Shown: positions 21,138 through 32,669, counted from the first letter of the stretch. The stretch is 64,000 nt of DNA from Mycoplasma sp. 1654_15 (GCF_012516495.1 NZ_CP051214.1:248001-312000); one strand, 5' to 3'. Program-made: numbers and translations. The notes: generated by a model from the sequence alone, not told the origin.

Positions 21138-21836
21138 TTATACATTTTTGTTAGAATTTTCTTCTTTAAAATCATCAATTATTAAGTTTGCAAAAGTTAT
21201 AATGTGAGGTACATTAGAATGATAATGTCCAAAGCTAGCTTTTATTTTAACTTGTTGTTTTTGATCATCGAATTCTATTTTTCAGTCTTGATATGAAATT
21301 CTTTGCTGCAAAGCTTTATCAAGAGCATCTAATTTTTTTCAAGGCAATTCATAATTAGCGATTTTTTTTACAACAATTTTATGTTCTTTTTCAATTAAAT
21401 AGTTTACTAAAATTAATTTTATATATTGAGGATCAACTGTGTTTAAAAATTGATTATCTTCAATTTTAGCATTGGGATTTGCCAAATGTAATGCGTCATT
21501 GACTTCTAATGCTTCTTTAAGTTTAGCAAAAAATAATTCTTTAAACTCTTTGTAAGTTATTTTTTGTTCAACTACAAATTTAAATTGTCTTGAAATTTCT
21601 ACAGAAGGAGAAGGATTATTTGGATCAAATTGACCAATTTGAAGTTTGTAATCAATATCTCCGTTATTTGGATCTTGAGTTTTGGCACCATTATTTGGAT
21701 CTTTAGTTTTATCACCGATATTTGGATCTTGAGTTTTATTACTATTTAAATCTTCACTTTGACAAGAAGCTAAAAAATATATCGGAATAGTTAAAAAACT
21801 AGTAAAAATAAAGAATTTATTAAGTATTTTTTTCAT
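21138..21836 (-). CDS. Predicted lipoprotein with DPNNG repeats
   Basis: 232 residues after reading the TGA at 21339 as Trp. The signal peptide (MKKILNKFFIFTSFLTIPIY) ends in the lipobox FLASC. Three near-copies of a 10-residue repeat of the type K-T-Q/K-D-P-N-x-G follow at about 33-58, then a globular region with no domain I recognise. It is the first gene of the asp23-fakA-plsX-rnc-smc transcript and divergent from rimP. Probably surface exposed, with a repeat tract that could change in length. Confidence 0.8.
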
Positions 21837-21945
21837 AAATATTTTTTCTACATATATTTATCTTTTAATTTTAAAAGTATTTAGAATTTTACCACATTAT
21901 AAAAATATAAATTTAACTTTTAAGTTGAATTATTCTATTTTAATA

Positions 21946-21951
21946 TATAAT
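21946..21951 (+). promoter_or_regulatory. -10 box of the rimP-nusA-infB operon
   Basis: TATAAT in the 200-bp divergent spacer. Predicted transcription start about 21958, giving an 80-nt leader. Confidence 0.55.
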
Positions 21952-21971
21952 TATAAAAAATTAACCATATT

Positions 21972-22006
21972 AGAAAGGTTGTGTTTTGCAACCTTTTCTT
22001 ATTTTA
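21972..22006 (+). terminator. Terminator-like hairpin in the rimP-nusA leader
   Basis: An 8-bp stem AAAGGTTG/CAACCTTT (21974-21981 and 21989-21996) with a T-rich loop is followed by TTTTCTTATTTT. It lies 14 nt after the predicted transcription start and about 30 nt before rimP. No plus-strand gene upstream needs terminating, so an attenuator for the operon that encodes NusA itself is likely. Confidence 0.6.
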
Positions 22007-22037
22007 CTAGGATAATAAAAGATTAATAAGGAGCAAT

Positions 22038-22469
22038 TTGACTTTAGAAACTTCAATAGTTGAAAATTTTGAAAATGTTGTTTCAGCTAAATTTGAAATT
22101 GAAAACAACATAAAATTTTTAAGAGTACAAACAAATCTAAAGGATTTAAAAGAAATCGAAAATCTCACAAGACAAATTTCAGATTTTATTGATAAACATA
22201 ATTTAGAGGATGAAACATCATTTTATTTAGATGTAGTATCAGTAGGAACAGATGCAGATATAAACTTTGACGATTTGCAAAATCACATTAATGAATACAT
22301 TCAAGTTTGATTATCTAAAGAAGACTTTGTTTTGGGATATTTATTAGACAAAAGTAAAGATATTATTACTTTAGAAATTAACATAAAAGGAAGAAAAAAG
22401 AAGCAAATTTTAACATTACAACAAATTGAAAAAATAAATTCATACATAAAAATAAAGAAAAATAAATAA
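22038..22469 (+). CDS. rimP: Ribosome maturation factor RimP
   Basis: 143 residues. TTG start at 22038, preceded by AAGGAGCAA. Recognised mostly by size, position before nusA, and the central FYLDVVSVGTDADI segment, which corresponds to the family's LEVSSPGxDRPL region in degenerate form; the C-terminal half (FVLGYLLDKSKDIITLEINIKGRKKK) fits the RimP SH3-like domain. It helps mature the 30S subunit. Sequence is divergent, as in other mycoplasmas. Confidence 0.78.
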
Positions 22470-22476
22470 GGAAGAT

Positions 22477-24192
22477 ATGACAAGTAAAAGAACAAAAAAA
22501 GAACAAGTTTCAACAATAAAAAAATTTAATTTTCAAGAAATACTTCAAGACATTTCTGAATTTAGAAAAATAGATTTTAAAATAATAAAAGATATATTAC
22601 AAGATTCTATTTCAAGACAAATTATTTCAAAACTAGATCCAGATGCAGAGATTGAATTGTTAATAGATGAAAAAAATCCTCAAGAGTTTAGTGTAATCAA
22701 CAAAAATGGAGTTATTGTTTCTGATCAAGAATTTGAAGACATGTTAAATGAATCTTCTGATTTAGCTATATCTGATAATTCAGATAAACACACTTCATTT
22801 CAAGCAGAAAAAATTGCTTTTATTCCTTTATCTATAGCTACAAAAATTAATAAAAAAGCAAATGTTGGAGATGTTTTTGATATTCCTATTGATATTTCAG
22901 AATTTGATAAACATATTTTTGTTCCTATTATTCAAACTTTTAAACAAAAAATTCATGAGTTTACAAGAAAACTGGTTTACCAAAAATTTTTACCATTAAA
23001 AAACACCATTATAAAAGCTACTTTAATTAAAAAATCACAAAATGGATTTAACTTTTTAATTGAAGGTGAAATTCCAGCATATATGCCAAAACCAAATATT
23101 TCTAACTTTAATATTGCTCTAAATTCTGAACAAGAAGTTTTTATTGAAGATGTTTTAGATAATCAAAAAGATTCACAAATTATATTATCTTCAAAAGAAG
23201 GAATGATTTTAAAAGAAAAATTAAAAAGAGAAATTCCTGAAGTTGAAGCAGGTATTTTAGAAATTGTAAATGTAGCAAGAGAAGCAGGAAATAGATCAAA
23301 AGTTTCAGTCAGAAAAGTCAATGAAGATGACTTATCACAAGGTGTTGATGAAATAGGTGCTTTAATTGGAAAAAATGGAAGTAGAATTGCAACAATAAAT
23401 AAAGAAATGCTTGGAGAAAAGATAGATATTGTTAAATATGATCCAAATATAACAAGATATATCATAAATGCTTTATCACCTTCAAGAGTAATTTTTATTG
23501 AAGAAATCAAAAAATCTAAAGGTCAAAAATTTTTAGTAGTTGTTCCCACTTCTCACCAAGCAAAAGCTATAGGAAAGCATGCAATTAATGTAAGACTTGC
23601 AAATGAATTAACACGTACCAAAATTGATGTAAAATCCTATAAAGACTATATAAATGAAGGTAAAACAATAACTAATTGAAATGGTAATATAGAAAATCAA
23701 GCTGAATTAGAACGTATTGAAAAAGCAAGTTTAGTTTCACACAAAACCCATCATCACAAGCCTCATACATATACTAGAAGATCATTTTCAAATACAAATA
23801 TAATGGCTGAATTTGAAAAAGATATTGAAAAATATATAGAAGATTTACAAAGCGAAAGACTTTTATATGAAGAGTCAGAAAGTGAAGAAAATGAAGACTT
23901 TTCAGTTATAGAACAACCAAAACCAGCAGTAAAAACAAAGAAAAACAAAGACAAATTTGATGTTGATAATCTCCTAGATCAAGCAAATGAAGAATTTGAA
24001 AAAGTTTCTGAGACTGCTCAAGAACAACCAAAAGAAGAACCTAAAAAACAAGTAGATTTAACAAAAGAAGAAATCAAACAAATCAAAAAAGAAGCAAAAT
24101 TCTTCAAAAAAGACAATGATTTATTATCATACAGTGGAATTAAAGACCTTGATTTAGGTGAATTTAATTGAGATGAGGACGAAGAGGAATAG
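22477..24192 (+). CDS. nusA: Transcription termination/antitermination factor NusA with acidic C-terminal extension
   Basis: 571 residues. An N-terminal RNA polymerase-binding domain, an S1 domain, and two KH domains are visible; KH2 includes GALIGKNGSRIATINKEMLGEKIDIV. From about residue 400 comes a non-conserved tail: a His-rich patch (KTHHHKPH) followed by Glu/Lys-rich sequence ending WDEDEEE. This tail differs from E. coli acidic repeats and is unexplained. It starts 7 nt after rimP with GGAAG as ribosome site. Confidence 0.93.
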
Positions 24193-24194
24193 TT

Positions 24195-24491
24195 TTGAAA
24201 ATTTACAAAAGAAGATGCATAATTGCAAGAGAGCAATTCCCAGTTAATGAACTAATTCGTTTTGTAATGACTCAAAATAAAGAAATCAAAATAGATTTTT
24301 TAAATTCTAAAACAAGAATACATGGTCGTGGGGCATATGTAGAAAATAAAGAAGATAAAATTCGTCAAGTTTTAGATAAAAAACTTTTAAACAGAGCTTT
24401 TAAAACCAACATAGATAAAGCAGTTTATCAACAATTAAGTGCAGAAATGGAGCTAGAATGGCAAAAAAAGAAAAAAGAAAATCAAATATAA
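24195..24491 (+). CDS. ylxR: YlxR (RnpM-like) RNA-binding protein
   Basis: 98 residues, TTG start. The family signature is split as [19 protein letters not shown] and [13 protein letters not shown]. YlxR is encoded between nusA and infB in Firmicutes and has been reported to bind RNase P RNA. The 3' end overlaps infB by 34 nt, implying translational coupling. It contains a TGG Trp codon (ELEWQ), one of the few in the window. Confidence 0.9.
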   Translation: MKIYKRRCIIAREQFPVNELIRFVMTQNKEIKIDFLNSKTRIHGRGAYVENKEDKIRQVLDKKLLNRAFKTNIDKAVYQQLSAEMELEWQKKKKENQI

Positions 24492-26272
24492 ATGAAATCA
24501 AATCACAATTAAATAATGTTAAAGTAGAAGTACAATCTGGAGTTTTTACTTTTACAGGAGCAATGCTAATTTCAGAATTTGCACAAAAAATTAATAAACC
24601 AGCAACTGAAATCATTACATATTTTTTCAAGCAAGGAAAAATGTATAATCTAAATCACATTATAAATGAAGAAGAAATAGCAGAAATTTGTTTAGAATAT
24701 GGTCTAGATTTTCAAAAAGAAAAAGAAATTAATGCTTCAAATTTTATGGATGAAGTTTCAATTGTAGATAGTGAAGCTGAACTACAAACTAGACCCCCAA
24801 TTATCACAATTATGGGACATGTTGATCACGGAAAAACAACACTTTTAGATTATATTAGAAAGTCAAAAATAACTGATTCAGAATTTGGAGGAATCACTCA
24901 ACATACTGGTGCTTATCAAGTTGAATACAATAAAAATTTAATCAACTTTATTGACACACCAGGTCATGAAGCTTTTACTCAAATGAGAGCACGTGGAGCC
25001 AAAGTTACTGATATTGTTATCTTAGTTGTTGCAGCTGATGATGGAGTTATGCCACAAACAAAAGAAGCTATTCACCATGCACAAGCTGCTGATGTTCCAA
25101 TAATAGTTTTTGTTAATAAAATGGACAAACCAAACAAAGACGTAGACAGAATTAAAAACGAATTAGTAAATTTAAATATTATTCCTGATGAATGAGGTGG
25201 AAAAAATATTTTTGTTTATGGTTCAGGAAAAACAGGACAAGGAGTTGATGATCTTTTTGAAGCTATTTTAGTTCAGTCAGAAGTTTTAGATTTAAAAGCA
25301 AATAAAAATAGGTTTCCAATAGGTACAGTAATTGAAGCTAAATTGCATCACGGAAAAGGAACGGTTGCAACTTTAATAGTACAAAATGGAACTTTAAAAT
25401 TAAGAGATTTTATTGTGGCTGGTTCACAATATGGAAAAATTAGAACTTTAGAAGATACAAATGGACATCAAATTGAGCAAGCTCAACCTGGAACACCTGT
25501 TATTATTACTGGTTTAAATTATGTTCCTCAAGCAGGTGATAAGTTCTTTGGATTTCCAGAAGAAAAATTTGCTAAACAGTTAGCAGAAGAAAGAAAATTC
25601 CTTCAAAAACAAAGCAAATTAATTCAAAAAAATAGTCTTTCAAAAGAAGAAAACAAAGATAAAGTTATTAACTTAATTATAAAAGCAGATGTTCAGGGTA
25701 TAGCTGAGGCAATTCAATCTGTAGTTGAAAAAATGTCTACAAAAGAAGTTCATGTAAATGTATTGCATTCAGCAGTTGGTTTAATTAGTAAATCAGATAT
25801 TTTATTGGCTCAAACCTCTAATGCTAAAATTTTCGCTTTTAACATTCAAGTTCCAAATCAAATAAAACAAGAAGCAAAGCAAGCAGAAATTACAATTAGT
25901 GAACATACAATTATTTATAAAATTATTGAAGAACTAAAAGCACAAATAAAAGGTTTAAGAACTATTCAATATGAAGAAGTAGAAACTGGATATGCAGAAA
26001 TTATTAGAATTTTCTGATACTCAAAAGTAGGAAGTATTGCTGGATGTTCAATGAAGGAAGGAAAAATCCTTGCTAATTCCAAAGTTGCACTTTACAGAAA
26101 TAAAAAATTAATTCACAAAGGTAGAATCGAATCTTTACAAAGAGATAAAAACGACGTTAAAGAGGTAGTTGCTGGAAACGAATTTGGAACTCACATAGTT
26201 AAATTTAATGATATTCAATTAGGTGATATAATCAAAGCATATCAAGATGTTGAAATTGTAGAAAAAGAGTAA
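24458..26272 (+). CDS. infB: Translation initiation factor IF-2
   Basis: 604 residues, a short mollicute form with a reduced N-terminal region. GTPase motifs: [34 protein letters not shown]. Domain II contains the [13 protein letters not shown] segment; the C-terminal domain that binds fMet-tRNA includes [10 protein letters not shown]. It brings initiator tRNA to the 30S subunit. TGA-coded Trp are in DEWGGKN and IFWYSK. Followed 3 nt later by rbfA. Confidence 0.97.
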
Positions 26273-26275
26273 ATT

Positions 26276-26614
26276 ATGCCAAAAATTTCTATTCAAAAAA
26301 AAGAATCACATTACCACCAACTAATAGCACAAATAATTAACGAAAATTTTAATGAAAAATTTGAAGTTTCAATTACAGCGGTGAAATTATCTAATGATGG
26401 TTCGCATCTAAAAGTATATTTTTCCTTTTTAAAAAATGACAAAAAATCACTAGAATTTTTAGAGAATGCAAAAGGTTTTATTAAACGTAAATTAGCTCAA
26501 CAATCCACTTCATACAAAGTACCTGAGCTTCATTTTGAACTAGATACAGTAGCAAAACAAGTTGAAAAAATAGATAAAATTATTCAAAAAATTCATGAAA
26601 AAGAAAATAAGTAA
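26276..26614 (+). CDS. rbfA: Ribosome-binding factor A
   Basis: 112 residues; the KH-like fold is suggested by VSITAVKLSNDGSHLKVYFSFL and the C-terminal RKLAQQSTSYKVPELHFELD, the RbfA pattern. It binds 16S rRNA during late 30S maturation. The distal lipoprotein gene overlaps its end by 20 nt. Confidence 0.93.
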   Translation: MPKISIQKKESHYHQLIAQIINENFNEKFEVSITAVKLSNDGSHLKVYFSFLKNDKKSLEFLENAKGFIKRKLAQQSTSYKVPELHFELDTVAKQVEKIDKIIQKIHEKENK

Positions 26615-27899
26615 AAGTAAACAATTTAAATCATTTTTCCTTCTTTTTTCTTCATCTATTGCTTCAATTATTGCATTAGTTTCTTGTCAAAATACAGCCA
26701 ACGATCAAGCCGCAGTCGAAGAGAAAAATTTTTATCTAAAACACAATGAAATAATTAAGACCACTAAAGAGAATAAAAATTTTCAAGAGCAAAAGGCGGT
26801 TATTTTCAATGTAAATTCTGATATGGATTTTTCAAACGCGCTTAGCAAAAGTTTTAAGCATGTTTTTTCAGTCATTGAAGGAGAAGCTACACCATCACTA
26901 AGAATAGAAAATATTGAAGATACAAACATTGAAGCTACTTTTTTTAGAATGTTTAACGATTATATTGACCAAGGATTTAATATTTTTGCTTTTAACTCAC
27001 CAAAATTAGTTTCATCTTTTAGCCTTTGATTAACAGCGCCCAATAACCAAGAAACACTAAAAGAAAAAAATATTAAAATATTAACCTTTGATGCTTCAAA
27101 ACAATTATCAAAAATTGGAAATAATGACAGCTTAATCTCTTTTAATTTTCTTCCAGAAGATGTAAATTGAATTGCAGGTTATTTTGCATCTAGTTATTTA
27201 GCTCAGAACTATAAAGAAGAAAAACAAAGAAAAATTTTGATTTTTAATAATAATCGTGATGATGAACACCAAATGAATAAAACATTAGGTTTTTTAGCTG
27301 GAATTCTTTCTTGAAACAAAAATAATCCTAATTTAAAAGTAAAAGTTGATCAAAATAGTGATGATATTGCTTTCATTAACAATGATGAAGATAAAATTAG
27401 AACTTTTTTAAGCAATCCTAATAATAAAGAAGCCAAGATTCTCTTTGTAGCTACTAATTCTTTAATTCCTTTAGTTTATAAATATTCTGACAAAGCAAAT
27501 CAAAAATTAATTGTAAATAATTTCAAAAATAACGAAATTAAACCAAGTGATATAAATCCATTTTTAATAATTAACGAAGATTTAAAATTGTTATTTTATA
27601 AATTAATTTATGACTTATATACTAAAAAAGTTGGAACTAATGATAGTTTGTTATTACGTAACGGAGATAAAAACATAATTTTTTATGTATCTTATAAAGA
27701 TAAATTTTATTCATTTAGCTCAAAATTCAATCCAGCAAATCAAAAACTATTTAATGAAGCATTGAACAAGTACAAAGATATTGTTAGAGATAATTTTCCA
27801 AATTCTAGTCGCTACCTTTTAGATACAAAACAAGTGGCTAGTGAAGAAATTTCAAACTCATTAAGCAGACTTTTAACTGACATTCATACAATTAAGTAG
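26595..27899 (+). CDS. Substrate-binding-like lipoprotein (BMP/PnrA-like)
   Basis: 434 residues. Signal peptide with lipobox ALVSC at about residue 32. The body has alternating beta/alpha segments such as FNIFAFNSPKLVSSF, WIAGYFASSYLAQNY (a feature of BMP/PnrA nucleoside-binding proteins) and KILIFNNNRDDEHQMNKTLGFLAGI. Cargo could be a nucleoside, but no ABC permease is nearby. It overlaps rbfA by 20 nt, so it is transcribed with the translation-factor operon, an odd place for a surface lipoprotein. The family call is moderate. Confidence 0.6.
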
Positions 27900-27928
27900 T
27901 ATATTTTTAATACTTTTTCTTCAAAAAT

Positions 27929-27958
27929 TACTAAATTTTTAAATTTAGTATTCTTTTT
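27929..27958 (+). terminator. Terminator of the rimP-infB-rbfA-lipoprotein operon
   Basis: TACTAAATTT / AAATTTAGTA (27929-27938 and 27941-27950) followed by TTCTTTTTAT. GC-poor but perfectly paired. Confidence 0.7.
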
Positions 27959-27984
27959 ATTTATTTCTATAAAATTAATATAAT

Positions 27985-30924
27985 ATGCAAAAATTAATCA
28001 ATCTACATACAAACACTGAATATAGCTTTTTACAATCGACAATTAAAGTTAATTCTTTAATAGAATTTGCCAAAAAAAATCAACTCAAACACTTGGTTAT
28101 AACCGATAAAGACAATATGTTTGGGGTTGCTAAGTTCTATAATGAGTGTAAAGCTAACAACATAAATCCTATTATTGGACTTGATTTAGAAGTTCAAAAT
28201 TTTCGTTTTATTTTAATTGCTAAAAATTATGAAGGTTTTCTTCATTTGTCTTTTTTAAGTTCTAAAAAAATGTCTTTTGAAGAAATTAAAATTACTGATT
28301 TAGACAATGAAAACATAATTGTTATCGATCATCCAAAGCTGGGTTTATATAGCAAAAGCAAGCAAAGACTAAATTTTAAAAATTATTTTGTTCATGCAAA
28401 TGATCCGAAAATTGCTAATGCAGTTTATGTTCAGACAAGAAATGTTTTGTTTGCAAATGAAGAAAAATACTTAAAAATCCTTCATAAAATATCAGATAGT
28501 TCACAGCCACTAACTAATGTAGATTTTATTGATTTTGAAGACTGAAAAGAAGAAGTTCACCCCGAAATAATTAAAAGAACCAATGAATTAGTAGAAGATA
28601 TTAAAATAGATTTTCCTAAAGCTACAATGATACTTCCTGATTTTAAAAATCAAGAAAACTTAAATCCAGCTGAGTTTTTGCAACAACTTTTAGAAAAACA
28701 AGTAGCCAAGAAAAAGGCAGAATTTAAAAAATATCCTAGCTTTAAAGAAAGATTAGTTTATGAATTTAATGTTATTAAAAACTTAAAGTTTTCAAACTAC
28801 TTTTTAATTATCTGAGATTTTCTAAGATGAGCTAGAAAAAATAATATTTTAATAGGTCCAGGAAGAGGTTCTTCTTCAGGTTCTTTAATTTCATACTTAC
28901 TTAACATAACTCAAGTCAATCCACTCAAATTTGACTTGATTTTTGAACGTTTTTTAAATCCTAAAAGAATTTCAATGCCCGATATTGATATCGATGTACA
29001 AGATAACCAAAGAGATAAATTAATTAAGTATATTCAAGAAAAATATGGCTATGAAAACACAGCTTTAATAATAACTTTTTCTACTTTTGGGGCTAAAATG
29101 GCATTTTCTGATGTTGCAAAAAAACTCAAAAATATAGCAGCTTCTGAAGTTTTAGCAATAACAAAACATATACCCGCTGGACATACATTAGAAGAAGCAT
29201 ACAAAGTAAATGCGAATTTTAGATCTTTTGTTGAAAAACAAGACAAAAATGGAGAATTTTTATATAAAGAAATTTTTGAAATTGCTAAGTTTTTAGAAGG
29301 AATGCCACGCCAATCTGGAACACATGCAGCCGGAATTGTAATTGCAGATAAACCAATTTATAATTATGTACCAACTTTAATATCCAAAGAAAAATATAAT
29401 CAAACACAATTTAGTGCAGAATTCTTAGAACAATTTTCATTATTAAAAATCGATTTATTAGGATTGAAAAATTTAACTGTGGTTCAAGGAATTCTAAATT
29501 CAGTAAATCAAGAACATAATTTTCTACTTAATTTCAACACGATTCCTATTTTTGATGAAGAAACTAACAGATTATTAACTAAAGGAAAAACTGTTGGTAT
29601 TTTCCAGTTAGAATCTCCTGGTATGGCTAACACTTTAAGAAAAGTAGGAGTTAATGGAATTGAAGATGTTGTAGCAGTTATTTCGCTATTTAGACCGGGA
29701 CCAATAAAAAACATTCCTTTATATGCGCAAAGAAAGAAAAATGAAGCAAATTATGAAGGAATTTCACAAGAATATAATGATATTTTAAGTTCAACTTACG
29801 GTATTATTATTTATCAGGAACAAATTATGCAGATTTGTCAAACTATTGCAGGATTTGATTTTGCAACATCAGATTTAATACGTAGAGCCATTTCAAAAAA
29901 AGAAGCAGAAAAACTACATGAAGCTAAACAACTTTTTATACAAGGTGGAATTAAAAAGGGTTATTCAGAACATATTTTAGAAAAAATATTTGAACAAATC
30001 GAGTATTTTGCTGAATATGGGTTTAACAAATCTCACGCTGTAGCTTATGCAACTCTTGCTTATAAAATGGCATATTTAAAAACTCATTTTCCTTTGCAGT
30101 TTTATTCCTATTTAATAACTAACGAAGATGGTGCTCAAGCCAATATTGCTAAATTTATAAAAGAAGCTCAATCCCAAATGAAGTTTAAAAAACCAAATAT
30201 TAATATTTCATCAACTTCAGCTGTTTATGAATTACAAAGCAAAACAATTTATCTGCCTTTGATTTTGATTAAAGGACTAGGTGCGGTTGCTTGTCAAAAG
30301 ATTTTAGACGAAAGAGAAAAAAACGGAACTTACAAAGACTTTCTAGATTTTGTAATTAGGATGAAAATCATCAACATTTCTAATACAATTATCACACTTT
30401 TAATAAATTCAGGTGCACTTAGCGATTTTGGAAACATACCTACTTTATTAGCTAATTTATCAACTGCAGAATCTTATAAAATTTGTATTTTAGAAGATGA
30501 AAATAAAAATTTATACTGTGATTATTCATTGATTCCAGGCAAGTTTGAGCTTGAAAAAAAAGAAGATGATATAAAATTAACTATGGAAAATGAAGCAAAA
30601 TTTTTAGGAATGCAATTTAGTTTGCCAGAGTCTAATAAAGATTTACAAAATGAAGTTTTACTTTCAGAAATATATCCAAATGTTGAATATAAAATGATTT
30701 TATATGTTAAAAAAGTAGCAAATTTAACTTCAAAAACTGGTGTGTCAATGAAAAAAATCACAATAACTGATTTTCAATCACCTGATAAAGATGTTTGACT
30801 TTTTGGAAGCAAAATAACCTTTTTTGAAGCAGTTAGAGAAAAAGAGTATTATGAATTTAAAATAATTAAATTAAAAGATAAATTAGTATTACAAAATCAT
30901 TTAAAGGAAATAAGATATGACTAA
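27985..30924 (+). CDS. dnaE: DNA polymerase III alpha subunit, DnaE type
   Basis: 979 residues. The order is PHP domain (1-250), palm/fingers with GPGRGSSSGSL and the catalytic MPDIDIDVQD, a second catalytic Asp in LLKIDLLGLKNL, and a C-terminal OB region. The PHP metal site looks lost: the usual H-T-H-S-x-Y-S is here LHTNTEYS. In mollicutes DnaE accompanies the replicative PolC and probably acts in priming-related synthesis or repair. A TATAAA box at 27968-27973 is so close to ATG 27985 that the message may be leaderless. It overlaps the exonuclease gene by 8 nt. Confidence 0.93.
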
Positions 30925-31807
30925 CAGAGTTTTACTAGTAGATGGCAATTTGTTGATTTTCAAGTCTTTTTATGCTAGTTTTAATTTTAAAGGAAACAAT
31001 ATGCAAAACAGCGAAGGACAAGAAACAAATGCTATTCACACATTTTTTCTTTCTTTATTTAAAGTAATAAAAGAACTTAGACCCACACATATTTACATAG
31101 CTTTTGATAAAGGTTCGCAAACAGAAAGACATAGTTTGTTTCCTGATTACAAACAAGGAAGAAAAAAAGCGCCCGATTCTTTATTTTCACAGTTAAATTT
31201 ACTAAAAGAAATTTTGACTTTAGCAAATTTAAAATGGTCTGATGATTTTGACTACGAAGCAGATGACTTAATTGCTTCAATGAATAAAACCTTTTTAGAA
31301 CACGATAGAAACTCAAAAGTTTTTATTTTTTCTTCAGATCAAGATTTATTGCAATTAGTTTCTAATCAAACATATATCGTGGATAAAAACAAAGACAATT
31401 CGTTTTTAATAAAATCAGTAGATAATTTTTATGATTTATATAATTTATTTCCAGCACAAATACCAGATTTTAAAGCTTTATCTGGAGATAGTTCTGACAA
31501 TATAAAAGGTGTTCCAGGTATTGGTCCAAAAACAGCCAAATCGTTAATTCAAGAGTATGAAACAGTAGAGAATTTAGTAAATAATTTAGATCAATTACCT
31601 TCAAAAATGAAGGAAAAATTAAAAGAACACAAGGATAACATCCTTTTATTTAAAAAACTAACAACACTAAAAACAGATGCTAAATTCAGCTTTGATATTT
31701 CTGAAATAGCACTTAGAATTTCTATAAATTCTAAATTATTAGATTTACTAAAACAATTAGAACTTAACAAAGTTATTGAACAATTTCATGTTATTTCCAA
31801 AGTTTAA
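30917..31807 (+). CDS. Stand-alone 5'-3' exonuclease (PolA N-terminal domain)
   Basis: 296 residues, corresponding only to the 5'-nuclease domain of DNA polymerase I. Visible: LLVDGNLLIFKSFYA, THIYIAFDKGSQTERHSLFPDYKQGRK, the acidic DYEADDLIAS, SSDQDLLQLV, and the helix-hairpin-helix GVPGIGPKTAKSLI. It removes RNA primers and flaps. No polymerase domain is fused, as usual in mycoplasmas. Coupled to dnaE by overlap, which suggests the two act together. Confidence 0.93.
   Translation: MTNRVLLVDGNLLIFKSFYASFNFKGNNMQNSEGQETNAIHTFFLSLFKVIKELRPTHIYIAFDKGSQTERHSLFPDYKQGRKKAPDSLFSQLNLLKEILTLANLKWSDDFDYEADDLIASMNKTFLEHDRNSKVFIFSSDQDLLQLVSNQTYIVDKNKDNSFLIKSVDNFYDLYNLFPAQIPDFKALSGDSSDNIKGVPGIGPKTAKSLIQEYETVENLVNNLDQLPSKMKEKLKEHKDNILLFKKLTTLKTDAKFSFDISEIALRISINSKLLDLLKQLELNKVIEQFHVISKV
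31599..31612 (+). repeat. CTTCAAAAATGAAG motif, copy 3
   Basis: Exact copy inside the 5'-3' exonuclease gene, followed by G. Confidence 0.85.
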
Positions 31808-31851
31808 ATAACAATAAAAAACACGAATAACTTCGTGTTTTTTATTGTTAT
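31808..31851. terminator. Bidirectional terminator between exonuclease and Cof-type phosphatase genes
   Basis: A perfect 20-bp stem (31808-31827 and 31832-31851) with CACGAA/TTCGTG core and a 4-nt loop. Both outer arms are A/T-rich, so it works on both strands. The stop codon of the minus-strand gene (31848-31850) lies inside the distal arm. Confidence 0.92.
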
Positions 31852-32654
31852 CTTTGTGATTTTCTATATAAAAAATCTTTTATAGCCATAACAACACCTT
31901 CTTGATTATAAGCACTTGTGTGGTATTTAGCAAAAGTTTTTACATATTGAATTGAGTTTGCCATTGCATAAGAATAACCTACAACAGATAACATAGAAAT
32001 ATCATTTTCGCTATCTCCAACCGCCATTACATTTTGAATGTCTTCTTGAAAAATATTTTTGCAAACATATTCTAAAGTATAGCCTTTTGAAGTTGGTTTA
32101 GTAGTTAATTCAATATGAGAACCCACAGAAAAAGAAATATTTATTTCTTCTATATCTTTACATTCTAAATAAGCTAGATCAAGACTTTTTGCACTACCAT
32201 AAAGTTCCATTTTCAAAATGTCATCATGAGTAGTATTTGTAAATTTAACTACAGAATTATCTAATAACGCATAATTAAATAAAAAATTAGTGTTTTCTAT
32301 AAAATTGAAGCAAAAATATTCTTTATTGTTTCAAAAATTTACTTGCAAATTATGTTTTTTTGCAATATTTAAAACTTGTTTTTGAATTTTTTTTGAAAAA
32401 CTAGAAATAATATATTCTTTGTTTTCAATTAAATCTGTAAAAAGTGCTCCATTTGAAGAAATTATGTATTTTACTTGTAATTCTTCAGCTAATTTTTTAA
32501 TTCTAGACATATAAGGATTACCAGTAGTTATGATTATTTCAAAATTCATTTCAGATTTTTTTTCTATAAAAAACTTTTGAGTTTCATTAGTGAACTGAAA
32601 TTCTGTACCGTAAATTGTTCCATCAACGTCTGAAAAAACGTAATTTTTGTTCAT
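31848..32654 (-). CDS. Cof-type HAD-IIB phosphatase
   Basis: 268 residues. HAD motif I is DVDGTIYG with nucleophile and acid/base Asp, motif II lies in IIITTGN, motif III Lys in TTKPTSKGYTL and motif IV in VMAVGDSENDISMLSVVG. The middle is a type IIB cap. These enzymes dephosphorylate sugar phosphates, flavin mononucleotide or similar small phosphates; specificity cannot be predicted. It converges on the exonuclease gene and lies 15 nt upstream of nothing else; the large surface-protein gene ends just beyond its start. Confidence 0.9.
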
Positions 32655-32669
32655 AAGCGAAATTATACA

